A stretch of 13,734 nt of DNA, from NCBI GenBank assembly GCA_964343305.1, contig CAYFJO010000285.1:1-13734 (forward strand). The letters run 5' to 3'. Positions 8,001 to 13,733 of the stretch are shown piece by piece; the first letter of the stretch is position 1; every line of letters begins with the position of its first letter. The position numbers were made by a program, and so were the translations under genes. Source of the stretch: CAYFJO01 sp964343305. GTDB lineage: Bacteria; Planctomycetota; Planctomycetia; Pirellulales; Pirellulaceae. The notes beneath the pieces were generated by a model, which saw nothing but the letters and a program-made list of their open reading frames with translations, had not been told where the DNA came from and did not search any database.

Positions 8001-8226
8001 CGCCATGGGCACGTACACCATCGATTTGGAGCCCGACGAGGACGGGACCGTTGCGTCCATCACAGGCAACCTGTTCGCGTTCCCCTACTTCTACTCAGTG
8101 CCGACTTTCTGGGCCAAATCCCCCACGGCACTGCTCGTCCCGCGCGGCATCGCCGAGGCCGACGGATTGACGATCATGCAGGAAGCAACGAACGAACGCG
8201 CAACACAGGAAGGTCATGACAGATGA
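4843..8226 (+). CDS. Chimeric exported protein: sulfatase relic fused to DUF4838-like glycosidase-type body
   Basis: A 1127-residue protein starting at ATG 4843, chosen because it begins a signal peptide (MNDRNTVWLVLLSIFSLLG, cut likely after LEA25). The frame is open further upstream to 4633, but that part overlaps the heme-protein remnant in another frame and shows no protein character. Residues 26-41 (RERPNIVFILADDMGW) are the sulfatase N-terminus with its metal-binding DD. Residues about 41-67 (WPGVIEPGSV ... PTTTADLLPTLSGV) are a late sulfatase segment; the catalytic C/S-x-P-x-R core between them is missing. After an Ala/Pro-rich joint, the remaining ~1030 residues resemble DUF4838/alpha-glucuronidase-like proteins: an N-terminal alpha/beta domain (AASYLREGLERMTGQRLPVV, VDGLLDAVVELLESVGYEVL), a barrel-like centre (GMDAEDGAPG about 442-451) and a C-terminal beta-rich part. 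The Cys cluster of canonical DUF4838 is absent. It is followed by another DUF4838 gene with an ATGA overlap. An exported carbohydrate-active role is inference; substrate unknown. Confidence 0.75.
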   Translation: MNDRNTVWLVLLSIFSLLGTEPLEARERPNIVFILADDMGWPGVIEPGSVHHAPTTTADLLPTLSGVFLLDVEGEPSGCAQIAALAPAAAPARPAKFVASSPEPGFQLPPIVLQHDSAAKTGVDWAQVNHPRWFEATPPVMLGRAASYLREGLERMTGQRLPVVSQVDLSAGIVLVLLRNAPEDIRNDAEVQRALRAYRDDPYAANEAFFIRSEPKRILLVANTVDGLLDAVVELLESVGYEVLGMGPNWIHTPDYRQRPLVFALKRAGRPSYYLRWLHATSGQGYGNGTIISGLTDPADETVDVSNWRWQIGTRMVMQSMPPFPGHALQRFHPAVAQHMARTGVTEGILAPRTNVGPLAQRPAARPENNGWIWIRTNPPAQGGAGERYLSDGKTWLLLTPGQCGWNLDLSVAFVRQVVFEKMVKDAITAFEKSPDDPVIFGMDAEDGAPGNAMLVERMKHPNWYPQYRARQGLAFGRPYALHGFKGLNQPKERWDPAAASDHMFGFASWLLHEFDKWIDALPKDQQVTSTGKSKKDLIRCSFYSYNYHDVPPNFNPDPRIRVMIAGYPKHRGMGKWERFATHEDVAAAFKIMLPRKPSGDYRIMSMAYHRDEGPIGIPPARNGSPAHIAEDLRHAYDAGFRAMRVETDYNFGKYGLAYYLMMKMLWNANLTAADLDAIRDRWLRRAFGSAWRQMKAYYDFMLLDNYPVNAPRTWAQAIRLIDAADRKLDGANEPDAQRRIDDVKQYWYYHYLADSGKYTKDSPRFREYLWKGQMSYMVAMHMVARRDFDVNKRNGVRDAVGPRINSGPAHYTHAETQTWWPEVLDHWQVTPVTRFVQTSLSDGRPAKSVDRNDLVMVAEFQDTSHDAPFIYNSYLPVPFLMVAHQKGEPLGFRLTWPFKPNDRHYAARKLPYGVDIWNPAAKIWNPWIDRTMVTEQSREATDARGNKIQVVNVRLKAPRPGTYRFDIGPGGNLANLGSPAYDPSSGKYSGTVGFTYFTEATGFTQSPVYFYIPKATKSLDLEVWDHRNGKYIQLYRGLPVDSPTPSRRIDVSAMGTYTIDLEPDEDGTVASITGNLFAFPYFYSVPTFWAKSPTALLVPRGIAEADGLTIMQEATNERATQEGHDR
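8207..8213 (+). promoter_or_regulatory. Ribosome binding site of second DUF4838 gene
   Basis: AGGAAGG lies inside the last codons of the preceding gene, 9 nt before ATG 8223. With the ATGA overlap it points to coupled translation of the two genes and selects 8223 over an out-of-frame ATG at 8216. Confidence 0.6.
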
Positions 8227-10550
8227 CGAATCATTGGGTGCGATGGTTGGCGGTTGCCCTGGCGGCTTGGCCAGCGATAGCGCGGGGCGAGCAAATCGTA
8301 TTGGTCAGCGATGGTGTCCCGGCCGTGGCGATCTACGTCGATGCCGATGTGATGGCGCCGGATGTGACGCCGCCGCCCACGACATGGTCCGCCAAACAGC
8401 GGCAAGCCCAGCGCCAGCGGCTGCGCGAGTCGGTCCACGACCTGGCGCTTTACCTGAAGAAGATTTCAGGCGCCCAGGTCAAAATCGTTACCGCAGCGCC
8501 GGCATCGAACGACCCCCGCCTGGCGATTCTCATCGGCGACCTCGCCACCGCCCGATTCGGACCGCCCCGAATCAAGGCGCCGTTTCGACAGGGCTTCCGC
8601 TTCGTCCTCTCGCCGCAGGGCATCGGCCTTGGCGGTGAATCAGACCTCGCCACGAGCTATGCAATCTACGAGTTGCTCGATCGCCTCGGCTGCCGGTGGT
8701 ACATGCCCAGCGCCTTGGGCGAGGTTGTTGCGAGGAAGAAGACCGTCCGTCTCCCGGCGACCGACGAGTCGCTCGCGCCGGGGACAACCTACCGCCGCAT
8801 CATTTACGCTGACGAGGACTTCAAGCGCCGGACGCGCCAGGGCGGTCTGCAGGTTCGCACCGAGCACGCGCTGGAGATCCGCGGGTACGTCACCAAGGAG
8901 CAGTTGGACAAACACCCCCAGTGGTGCGCGCTGATCGACGGCAAGCGCACGCCAAAGCGATTCTGCTGGTCTAACCCACAGCTCGCCGACGCCGTCGCCG
9001 ACGGCATCATCACGCGCGTGGATAAGAGCGGCTGGCTTACGATCTCTCTGTCGCCCAACGACGGAGTGGCCTTCTGCCAGTGCGATTCGTGCAAGGCGTT
9101 GGATGCGGACGACTGGGACCCGTCAATGGGGATGGTCTCGATCACCGACCGCTACATTCATTTCTGCAACCGGGTCGCCGAGCGGGTGACGAAGGAGAAT
9201 CCCGACCTGTTGCTGGGGTTTCTGGCCTACGTGCAATACACGCGGCCGCCGGTCCGGGAGAAGCTGCACCCGAATCTCGTGCCGAACATCGCGCCGATCA
9301 CCTACTGCCGCGCGCACACGTTCTTGCAGGCCGACCAATGCCCGTCGCGCACCGCTATCCGGCAGATCGTGGAAGGCTGGGGCAAAGTTGCCAAAAACGT
9401 CTGCTACTACAACTACATGTTTCATCTCGCCGAGGTCACGGTTCCCTACCCGATGATCCGGCAGATGAGCGACGAGCTGCCGCTGCTCTACGCCAACGGT
9501 GTGAAGTACTGGCAGCCGGAGACCCTGCCGAACTTCGATTCCGTGCTGCCGGGCCTGGTGCTGGCGATGCGGATGTCCTGGAACACCAAGGCCGACCCCG
9601 CGAAGGTGCTGGACGAATTTTACACAGACTATTACGGCGCTGCCGCCGCCTCGATGCGCCGCTACTGGCAACTGTTCGACGACGCGTGGACGACGGTGCC
9701 GGAGCATGCCGGCTGCGGCTTCGGCTACCCGCGTCGATTCACACCCACGATGCTCAAGCAAGCCCGCGGCGCGATGAACGGAGCGCTCGCGGCCTGCGCG
9801 ACCGATGGCGAACGCCGCCGGGTCAAGCTGCACGACGACGCCCTGACGCAATTCGAGCTGTTCATGAAGCTGCGCCGGGACCTGTTCGAGGGTCGGTTAA
9901 CCGGACTCAGAGCCGACAGCGACCGTTTCTTACGCAGACAGCTTGAGCTGGCCGAAACCTATGCGGATCAGTACGCCTTCGGGAAGGTCCACTGGACCAA
10001 GCGGACGGTCGGCGGCGAGTATTTCAGCCGCTTCTTTAAGAAGGCCTACGACGACGCCGCGCGCATCGCGAAGCGTTTCAATGTGATCCGCCCGCCGTTG
10101 CGCCAGTGGCGATACCAGGTGGATAGAAAAAATAAGGGCGAGGCGCTCGGGTGGCAACGGGCCGGGTTTGACGACCACACCTGGAAGACGACCGACCCGT
10201 GCGTCGACACGTGGTTTACCCTCGGGCTCGACGATTACTTCGGGTCCGTGTTCTACCGAACAACTGTGGCGGTTCCCGATGCGTCCACGGACAAGAACGT
10301 GTATCTGTGGATCAGCAGCACCGATGGTAGCGTCAAGGTCTTTGTCAACGGCCGCCACATTCCGTACGTGGATGCGAACGGCCAGACGAAAGACGTGTTC
10401 TCGGGTTACTGCACACCGGCGTCGTTCGACATCACGTCGGCCATCGGGCCGGGCAGAGACAACCAGATCACGATCATCGGTTCACGCCTGTATCTAAACG
10501 AACTGGGTACGGGCGGACTGCTCGGACCGGTGTATCTGTATCGAGATTAG
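8223..10550 (+). CDS. DUF4838 protein with C-terminal jelly-roll (carbohydrate-binding-like) domain, secreted
   Basis: A 775-residue protein. Residues 1 to about 22 are a signal peptide (WVRWLAVALAAWPAIARG). About 25-180 is an alpha/beta domain as found ahead of glycosidase barrels, with LALYLKKISGAQVKIV and the ELLDRLGCRWYMPSALGE stretch. About 190-500 is the DUF4838 core, including HPQWCALIDGKR, SLSPNDG (S277-P-N-D-G281) and the family-typical CQCDSC cluster (C285, C287, C290), which could bind a metal or form disulfides. From about residue 627 (RQWRYQVDRKN ... GWQRAGFDDHTWK) to the end is a galactose-binding-like jelly-roll with VYLWISSTDGSVKVFVNGRH, as on many glycoside hydrolases. DUF4838 is uncharacterised; relation to GH67-like alpha-glucuronidases is suggested by architecture, not proven. 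The start overlaps the previous stop (ATGA). No terminator is visible after the stop; a gamma-glutamyltransferase remnant begins 25 nt on. Confidence 0.9.
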   Translation: MTNHWVRWLAVALAAWPAIARGEQIVLVSDGVPAVAIYVDADVMAPDVTPPPTTWSAKQRQAQRQRLRESVHDLALYLKKISGAQVKIVTAAPASNDPRLAILIGDLATARFGPPRIKAPFRQGFRFVLSPQGIGLGGESDLATSYAIYELLDRLGCRWYMPSALGEVVARKKTVRLPATDESLAPGTTYRRIIYADEDFKRRTRQGGLQVRTEHALEIRGYVTKEQLDKHPQWCALIDGKRTPKRFCWSNPQLADAVADGIITRVDKSGWLTISLSPNDGVAFCQCDSCKALDADDWDPSMGMVSITDRYIHFCNRVAERVTKENPDLLLGFLAYVQYTRPPVREKLHPNLVPNIAPITYCRAHTFLQADQCPSRTAIRQIVEGWGKVAKNVCYYNYMFHLAEVTVPYPMIRQMSDELPLLYANGVKYWQPETLPNFDSVLPGLVLAMRMSWNTKADPAKVLDEFYTDYYGAAAASMRRYWQLFDDAWTTVPEHAGCGFGYPRRFTPTMLKQARGAMNGALAACATDGERRRVKLHDDALTQFELFMKLRRDLFEGRLTGLRADSDRFLRRQLELAETYADQYAFGKVHWTKRTVGGEYFSRFFKKAYDDAARIAKRFNVIRPPLRQWRYQVDRKNKGEALGWQRAGFDDHTWKTTDPCVDTWFTLGLDDYFGSVFYRTTVAVPDASTDKNVYLWISSTDGSVKVFVNGRHIPYVDANGQTKDVFSGYCTPASFDITSAIGPGRDNQITIIGSRLYLNELGTGGLLGPVYLYRD

Positions 10551-10574
10551 CACTAGGCTCCGGTTCTTCCGGCT

Positions 10575-10901
10575 GCCACCGTCGACGTACATGTCAACCG
10601 TGGCCGCGAGGGGCGCCTTATCTCTGTAGGCGATGAAAACAGGCGGGGTACCGTCGCTAGGGTGGATCATCATGAAACCACCGCCGCCAATGTTACAGGC
10701 GGAAGGCTCCGTGACGGCCAGGGCGAAGGCCGTGGCAACGGCGGCATCCGCGGCGTTGCCGCCTTTCTTGAGGATGGCCGCTCCGACATCGCTGGCCTCG
10801 ATCGAACTCAATTCCACCATGCCATTCTTGCTGACCGCATCGCGGCGAGATTGTGCCGGCGCGGTCACGGCCGTCAGGCCAACCGAGAGAATGGGCAGCA
10901 A
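10575..10901 (-). pseudogene. Gamma-glutamyltransferase, N-terminal remnant
   Basis: Read from 10901 downward, about 108 residues match the start of periplasmic gamma-glutamyltransferases: a hydrophobic leader ending APAQS, NGMVELSSIEASDVGAAILK, KGGNAADAAVATAFALAVTE, IGGGGFMMIHPSDG and YRDKAPLAATVDMY. Homology stops near 10578, and the frame then runs antisense into the 3' end of the DUF4838 gene. Family members have roughly 500-600 residues and carry the nucleophilic Thr in the missing second half, so the product cannot be active. The only in-frame start is TTG 10901 with a possible GAGGG ribosome site at 10911-10915; a stop lies just upstream. A more basic leader (FIRRTVRDAAFAAHS) is readable in another frame, which would fit a frameshift in the old signal peptide. 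The deletion that joined it to the DUF4838 gene removed over three quarters of the gene. Confidence 0.8.
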
Positions 10902-10934
10902 AGGCGGCGTCCCTCACGGTGCGACGGATGAACT

Positions 10935-10957
10935 CGGTTTTCAGCGGTTGAAAACCG
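10935..10957. repeat. Perfect 8-bp inverted repeat between GGT remnant and transposase remnant
   Basis: CGGTTTTC and GAAAACCG are separated by AGCGGTT. It sits at the boundary between the gamma-glutamyltransferase 5' end and the point where transposase homology begins. It may be part of an IS end or a leftover hairpin of the GGT leader. No matching copy is seen at the other side of the transposase remnant. Confidence 0.4.
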
Positions 10958-10984
10958 GCACTACGTGACCGACATTCACGCCAC

Positions 10985-11790
10985 AGAATCAAATCGGTGC
11001 AAGGACATCCGAGAAGAGACGCCATCGATCCTCGCATCCTCGTCGCCCTGTGGTTGTACGCCACCGACGAACACCTTGCCAGCGTCCGTGAGTTGGAACG
11101 GCGGTGCCTCGATTGCGACCCGTACAAATGGATCTGCGGAGGCGTGCATGTCAATTACCATGTTGTCCGACTTTCGCGTGCAGCATCCGGATTGGCTCGG
11201 CGAGCAAGTCGTGAATAACATCGCCGCCATGCGGGCCGAGGGGCTGGCAAGCCTGGATAAACTCGGCCAGGACGGCATGCGTGTGCGGGCCAACGCCGGC
11301 AGCGGTTCGTTCAAGAGTGCCGAGAAACTGGAACAACTTCGAGAGGAAGCCGAACAGCAATGGGAACGGCCGCAGGACGAGTTTGAACAAGAGGAACAAC
11401 TTTCGCCGCGTCAGCGTGCCGCACGCAAACGTGCAGCACGCGAGCGGCTCTAGCGGACCCGGCAGGCCCAGGAAGAAGTGAAGAAGGTCGCTGAGGGGCG
11501 CGAGCGGCGCAAAAAAGGAGAGGGCCAGAATGCCCGCGCCAGCACCACGGATCCGGAAGCACGGAAGATGAAGATCGTAGACGGCGGTTATCGCCCGGCT
11601 TACAACGTCGAACTTGCGACCGACCTAGACAGCCTCGTGATTACCGTCGCGGACGTGGTCAAGGCGGGCACGGACTCTGGTCAGATGGAACCGATGGTCG
11701 AGCAGATCGAAGCCGAGCAAGAGCCGTTACCCAACGACGGGGAATACTATGTGGGCGGTGGTTTCACCACGCAGGAGGACATCGAGAAGG
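10985..11790 (+). pseudogene. IS1182-type transposase, degenerate IS remnant
   Basis: Homology starts at RIKSVQGHPRRDAIDPRILV, then ALWLYATDEHLASVRELERR and DPYKWICGGVHVNYH in one frame (to 11161). It continues one frame over from 11163 with LSDFRVQHPDWL, LDKLGQDGMRVRANAGSGSF, an Arg/Ala-rich coiled stretch, then NARASTTDPEARKMKIVDGG, YRPAYNVELATD, GQMEPMVEQIE and GGGFTTQEDIEKV. These are the standard landmarks of IS1182-like DDE transposases in order. Lesions are a frameshift at 11162, an in-frame TAG at 11451-11453 (where CAG would fit), and GGC at 11754-11756 where the family has Asp of V-D-G-G-F. The N-terminal ~70 residues and the C-terminal third are gone, and no terminal repeats or target duplication can be recognised. 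It is a dead fragment, probably a marker of the rearrangement that truncated the neighbouring gene. Confidence 0.85.
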
Positions 11791-11942
11791 TGAGTGATCT
11801 CATGCACCGTAACGATTGCATTCCACGCCTTCAAAGACCGACCTGAACGTCGATCAACGCATCGCCAACTCATGCCGATGCCCGCAACAACGGCCAGCAC
11901 GGCGGGCGGAGCGATTTGCAACAAACGATTTTTTCACAACCT
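11791..11942. other. Non-coding stretch after transposase remnant
   Basis: After transposase similarity ends, the plus frame closes at TGA 11844-11846. Neither strand shows a convincing gene. A short minus-strand frame (from 11924) has a hydrophobic stretch, APPAVLAVVAGIGMSW, but no further support. Probably decayed sequence between the IS fragment and the palindromic repeat. Confidence 0.5.
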
Positions 11943-12008
11943 CGTAGCGAAAGTCGCCAAGACTTTCGGCAACCGTTCAGGCCGAAACTCCTGGCGAGTT
12001 TCGCTACG
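11943..12008. repeat. Composite palindromic repeat, copy 1
   Basis: Two 28-bp arms (11943-11970 and 11981-12008) are inverted copies matching at 25 of 28 positions around a 10-bp spacer, with ends CGTAGCGAAA and TTTCGCTACG. Each arm is itself a perfect hairpin: CGAAAGTC-GCCAA-GACTTTCG (11948-11968) and CGAAACTC-CTGGC-GAGTTTCG (11983-12003). Two of the three arm differences are partners in the stem and compensate (G-C against C-G). It ends 2 bp before the stop codon of the minus-strand DUF1501 gene, so it would form structure just beyond that gene's 3' end. A related copy lies at 13379-13443. Confidence 0.85.
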
Positions 12009-12010
12009 CT

Positions 12011-13357
12011 CTAGAACAATTCGCGAATCGGCTTGCCGTCGGCGATCAGTGGCATGGGGCGGTCGAGTTGGTCGTTGAACATGGTTTTTGCCCCGTCGAT
12101 TCCAAGATGATGGTAGACCGTGGCGGCGACATCTTCCGGTGAAATGGGCCGACGGACGACGTCTTCGCCGCGTGAGTTGGAACGGCCGACCACTTGTCCC
12201 ATCTTCATACCGCCGCAGCCGACCAACACGCTAAACGTGCGGCCCCAGTGGTCCCGTCCCGCGTACTTGTTCATTCGCGGCGTCCGCCCGAACTCGCCCA
12301 TCGCGATGATCATCGTGTCTTCGTACAAGCCGCGCGTTTCCAAATCGGCAACTAGGCCCGCAATGGCATGGTCCAGCGGCGGGATCAACAACCTCGCGCC
12401 TTCTTCCGTTTGATAGCGGTTTGCCGAACCGTGATGATCCCAAGGAACGCAATTGACAGTCACAAACGTGACGCCTTGTTCGACCAATCGACGGGCCACC
12501 AACGCGGACTGGCCGAAGGTGTGCATTCCGTAGGACTGTCGAGTGGCATCATCTTCGGCGTCAATATCGAACGCATCGCGCACGCGACGGCTGGTCAACA
12601 ACTCGAACGCCTGTTGGTGATGTTGGTCGAGGTCCGACATGGTTTGTTCGTTGGCTCGTTTCAACTTGTCCATCGATTGCAACAGATTCAGTCGGTCCGC
12701 CAATCGAGGCCGTGTCAGTCCGGACGGCAAGGCGAGATTGCGAACCGCGAATTCGTCCGAAGCAGGATCCGAGTTAACGACGAACGGATTGTATCCACCG
12801 CCAAGATACGCAGCGTAATGAAACAAGTTGTCCGTGCCGCCTCGCAGGTGCGGAACGCCGACGTAAGAAGGCATGCCCGCATGATTGGCACCGCACACGG
12901 CGGCCACGGCGGAACCCATTGATGGACGCCGTTGCTGTCGATTGTCCGGCGCGTTGAACGCTGGTCCCTCGAACCCCGTCAGCATCCAGTGGTTCCCCTT
13001 GGTGTGGTCGCCCGACCCGTGATTCACGCTGCGCAGGACAGCGAGCTTGTCCATCATGCCAGCGAGTCGCGGCATCAATTCACCGAACTGTACACCCGCC
13101 ACATTTGTTTGAATCGCGCCCAATGGACCGCGATATTCGACCGGCGCGTCTGGCTTTGGGTCCCATGTCTCCATGTGGCCTGGGCCACCGCTCAGCCAAA
13201 ACAGAATCACAGAAGTTTTGCGGCCCGACGCTTGCGTCGCACCTTGCGCCCGCAACCGTAGTATCTGGCTGAGTCCGAGTCCGCCCACGCCTAGAACACC
13301 AGCCTGAACGAAACTGCGGCGGCTAAGTTGTTCAGGCTTTTTTTCGGTTGGATTCAT
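12011..13357 (-). CDS. DUF1501 family protein, Tat-exported (GEFGRTPR type)
   Basis: A complete 448-residue protein. A twin-arginine motif (S12-R-R-S-F-V17) precedes a glycine-rich hydrophobic segment (GVLGVGGLGLSQIL), so Tat export is expected. Motifs in order: FWLSGGPGHMETWDPKPDAP (from F53), LRSVNHGSGDHTKGNHWMLT, GMPSYVGVPH, VNCVPWDHHG, MGEFGRTPRMN (from M353) and AGRDHWG, then a C-terminus ending KPIRELF. These are the classic landmarks of the sulfatase-like DUF1501 subfamily of planctomycetes, which usually sits beside DUF1549/DUF1553 cytochrome genes. It is clearly a different branch from the DUF1501 gene at 1120-2385. Ribosome site is weak (GTAAAAG just before ATG). Its upstream neighbour is on the same strand 178 nt away with a palindromic repeat between them. 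Biochemical function unknown. Confidence 0.94.
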   Translation of the reverse strand: MNPTEKKPEQLSRRSFVQAGVLGVGGLGLSQILRLRAQGATQASGRKTSVILFWLSGGPGHMETWDPKPDAPVEYRGPLGAIQTNVAGVQFGELMPRLAGMMDKLAVLRSVNHGSGDHTKGNHWMLTGFEGPAFNAPDNRQQRRPSMGSAVAAVCGANHAGMPSYVGVPHLRGGTDNLFHYAAYLGGGYNPFVVNSDPASDEFAVRNLALPSGLTRPRLADRLNLLQSMDKLKRANEQTMSDLDQHHQQAFELLTSRRVRDAFDIDAEDDATRQSYGMHTFGQSALVARRLVEQGVTFVTVNCVPWDHHGSANRYQTEEGARLLIPPLDHAIAGLVADLETRGLYEDTMIIAMGEFGRTPRMNKYAGRDHWGRTFSVLVGCGGMKMGQVVGRSNSRGEDVVRRPISPEDVAATVYHHLGIDGAKTMFNDQLDRPMPLIADGKPIRELF

Positions 13358-13378
13358 CTTTTACAACACATTTCCACC

Positions 13379-13443
13379 GTAGCTGCGTTCGCCAGAACGC
13401 GAAGCTGCTTGACGATTCACCGCACTCTGGCGAGTACGGCTAC
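13379..13443. repeat. Composite palindromic repeat, copy 2
   Basis: Ends are GTAGC (13379-13383) and GCTAC (13439-13443). The left inner hairpin is GCGTTC-GCCA-GAACGC (13385-13400). The right is CCGCACTC-TGGC-GAGTACGG (13420-13439), with one mismatch in eight pairs. Size (65 bp), end sequence and TCGCCA/TGGCGA loop regions match copy 1 at 11943-12008, while the stem sequences differ and yet still pair. It lies between the DUF1501 start codon and the gene to its right. Confidence 0.8.
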
Positions 13444-13499
13444 AAAAAACGGCGCTGTACTTTCGCACATTATTACAGACCGAGTTCGTGAGATCCATG

Positions 13500-13516
13500 T
13501 CGCCCAAGCTGGGCGA
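13500..13516 (-). terminator. Hairpin downstream of the right-edge gene
   Basis: TCGCCCA-AGC-TGGGCGA is a perfect 7-bp stem with a 3-nt loop, 19 nt beyond the stop of the minus-strand gene at the window edge. There is no T-run after it in the minus direction, so it could be a transcript-end or stability hairpin but is not a textbook intrinsic terminator. Confidence 0.35.
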
Positions 13517-13535
13517 TTCCGAATATTTCCTGCAT

Positions 13536-13733
13536 TCATTGTTTGATTCGCTCTAGCGCCGCTTCGATTTCCTTCTCAATCTGCGACAACGGATTCAGTG
13601 GTGTTTTTGGATCATCCACGGGACTGACTTCGTTTGTTTCCGGATTCCAATTCACCGCGCCGAACCGCGCTGGCTGCGAATCGTGATTCATGATCCGATC
13701 GGCGACGTCGCCTTTGCTGAAGTGCCAGAATTC
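13536..13733 (-). CDS. Unrecognised protein, C-terminal 65 residues only
   Basis: The minus-strand frame is open from the window edge to TGA at 13538-13536. Visible sequence begins EFWHFSKGDVADRIMNHDSQ, then PARFGAVNWNPETNEVSPVD, and ends in a charged helix, SQIEKEIEAALERIKQ, which could be a short coiled coil. It is not recognised as any family. Planctomycete DUF1501 genes often follow a DUF1549/DUF1553 gene, but the visible tail does not clearly show that family, so no function is assigned. Base composition is visibly more AT-rich than the DUF4838 genes. Coding is supported only by the uninterrupted frame and sensible composition. Confidence 0.55.
   Translation of the reverse strand, partial: EFWHFSKGDVADRIMNHDSQPARFGAVNWNPETNEVSPVDDPKTPLNPLSQIEKEIEAALERIKQ

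Noticed and set aside
10916..11154. Minus-strand frame reading RRTVRDAAFAAHS as the true GGT start
   Set aside because: It requires a frameshift to join the GGT frame. It may be the ancestral leader but cannot be shown from this sequence, so it is mentioned only as an option.
11727..11924. Minus-strand 65-codon frame starting LQIAPPAVLAVVAGIGMSW, faintly like an isoprenylcysteine methyltransferase N-terminus
   Set aside because: Only about 20 residues look alike, and the rest runs antisense into the transposase remnant without supporting motifs.
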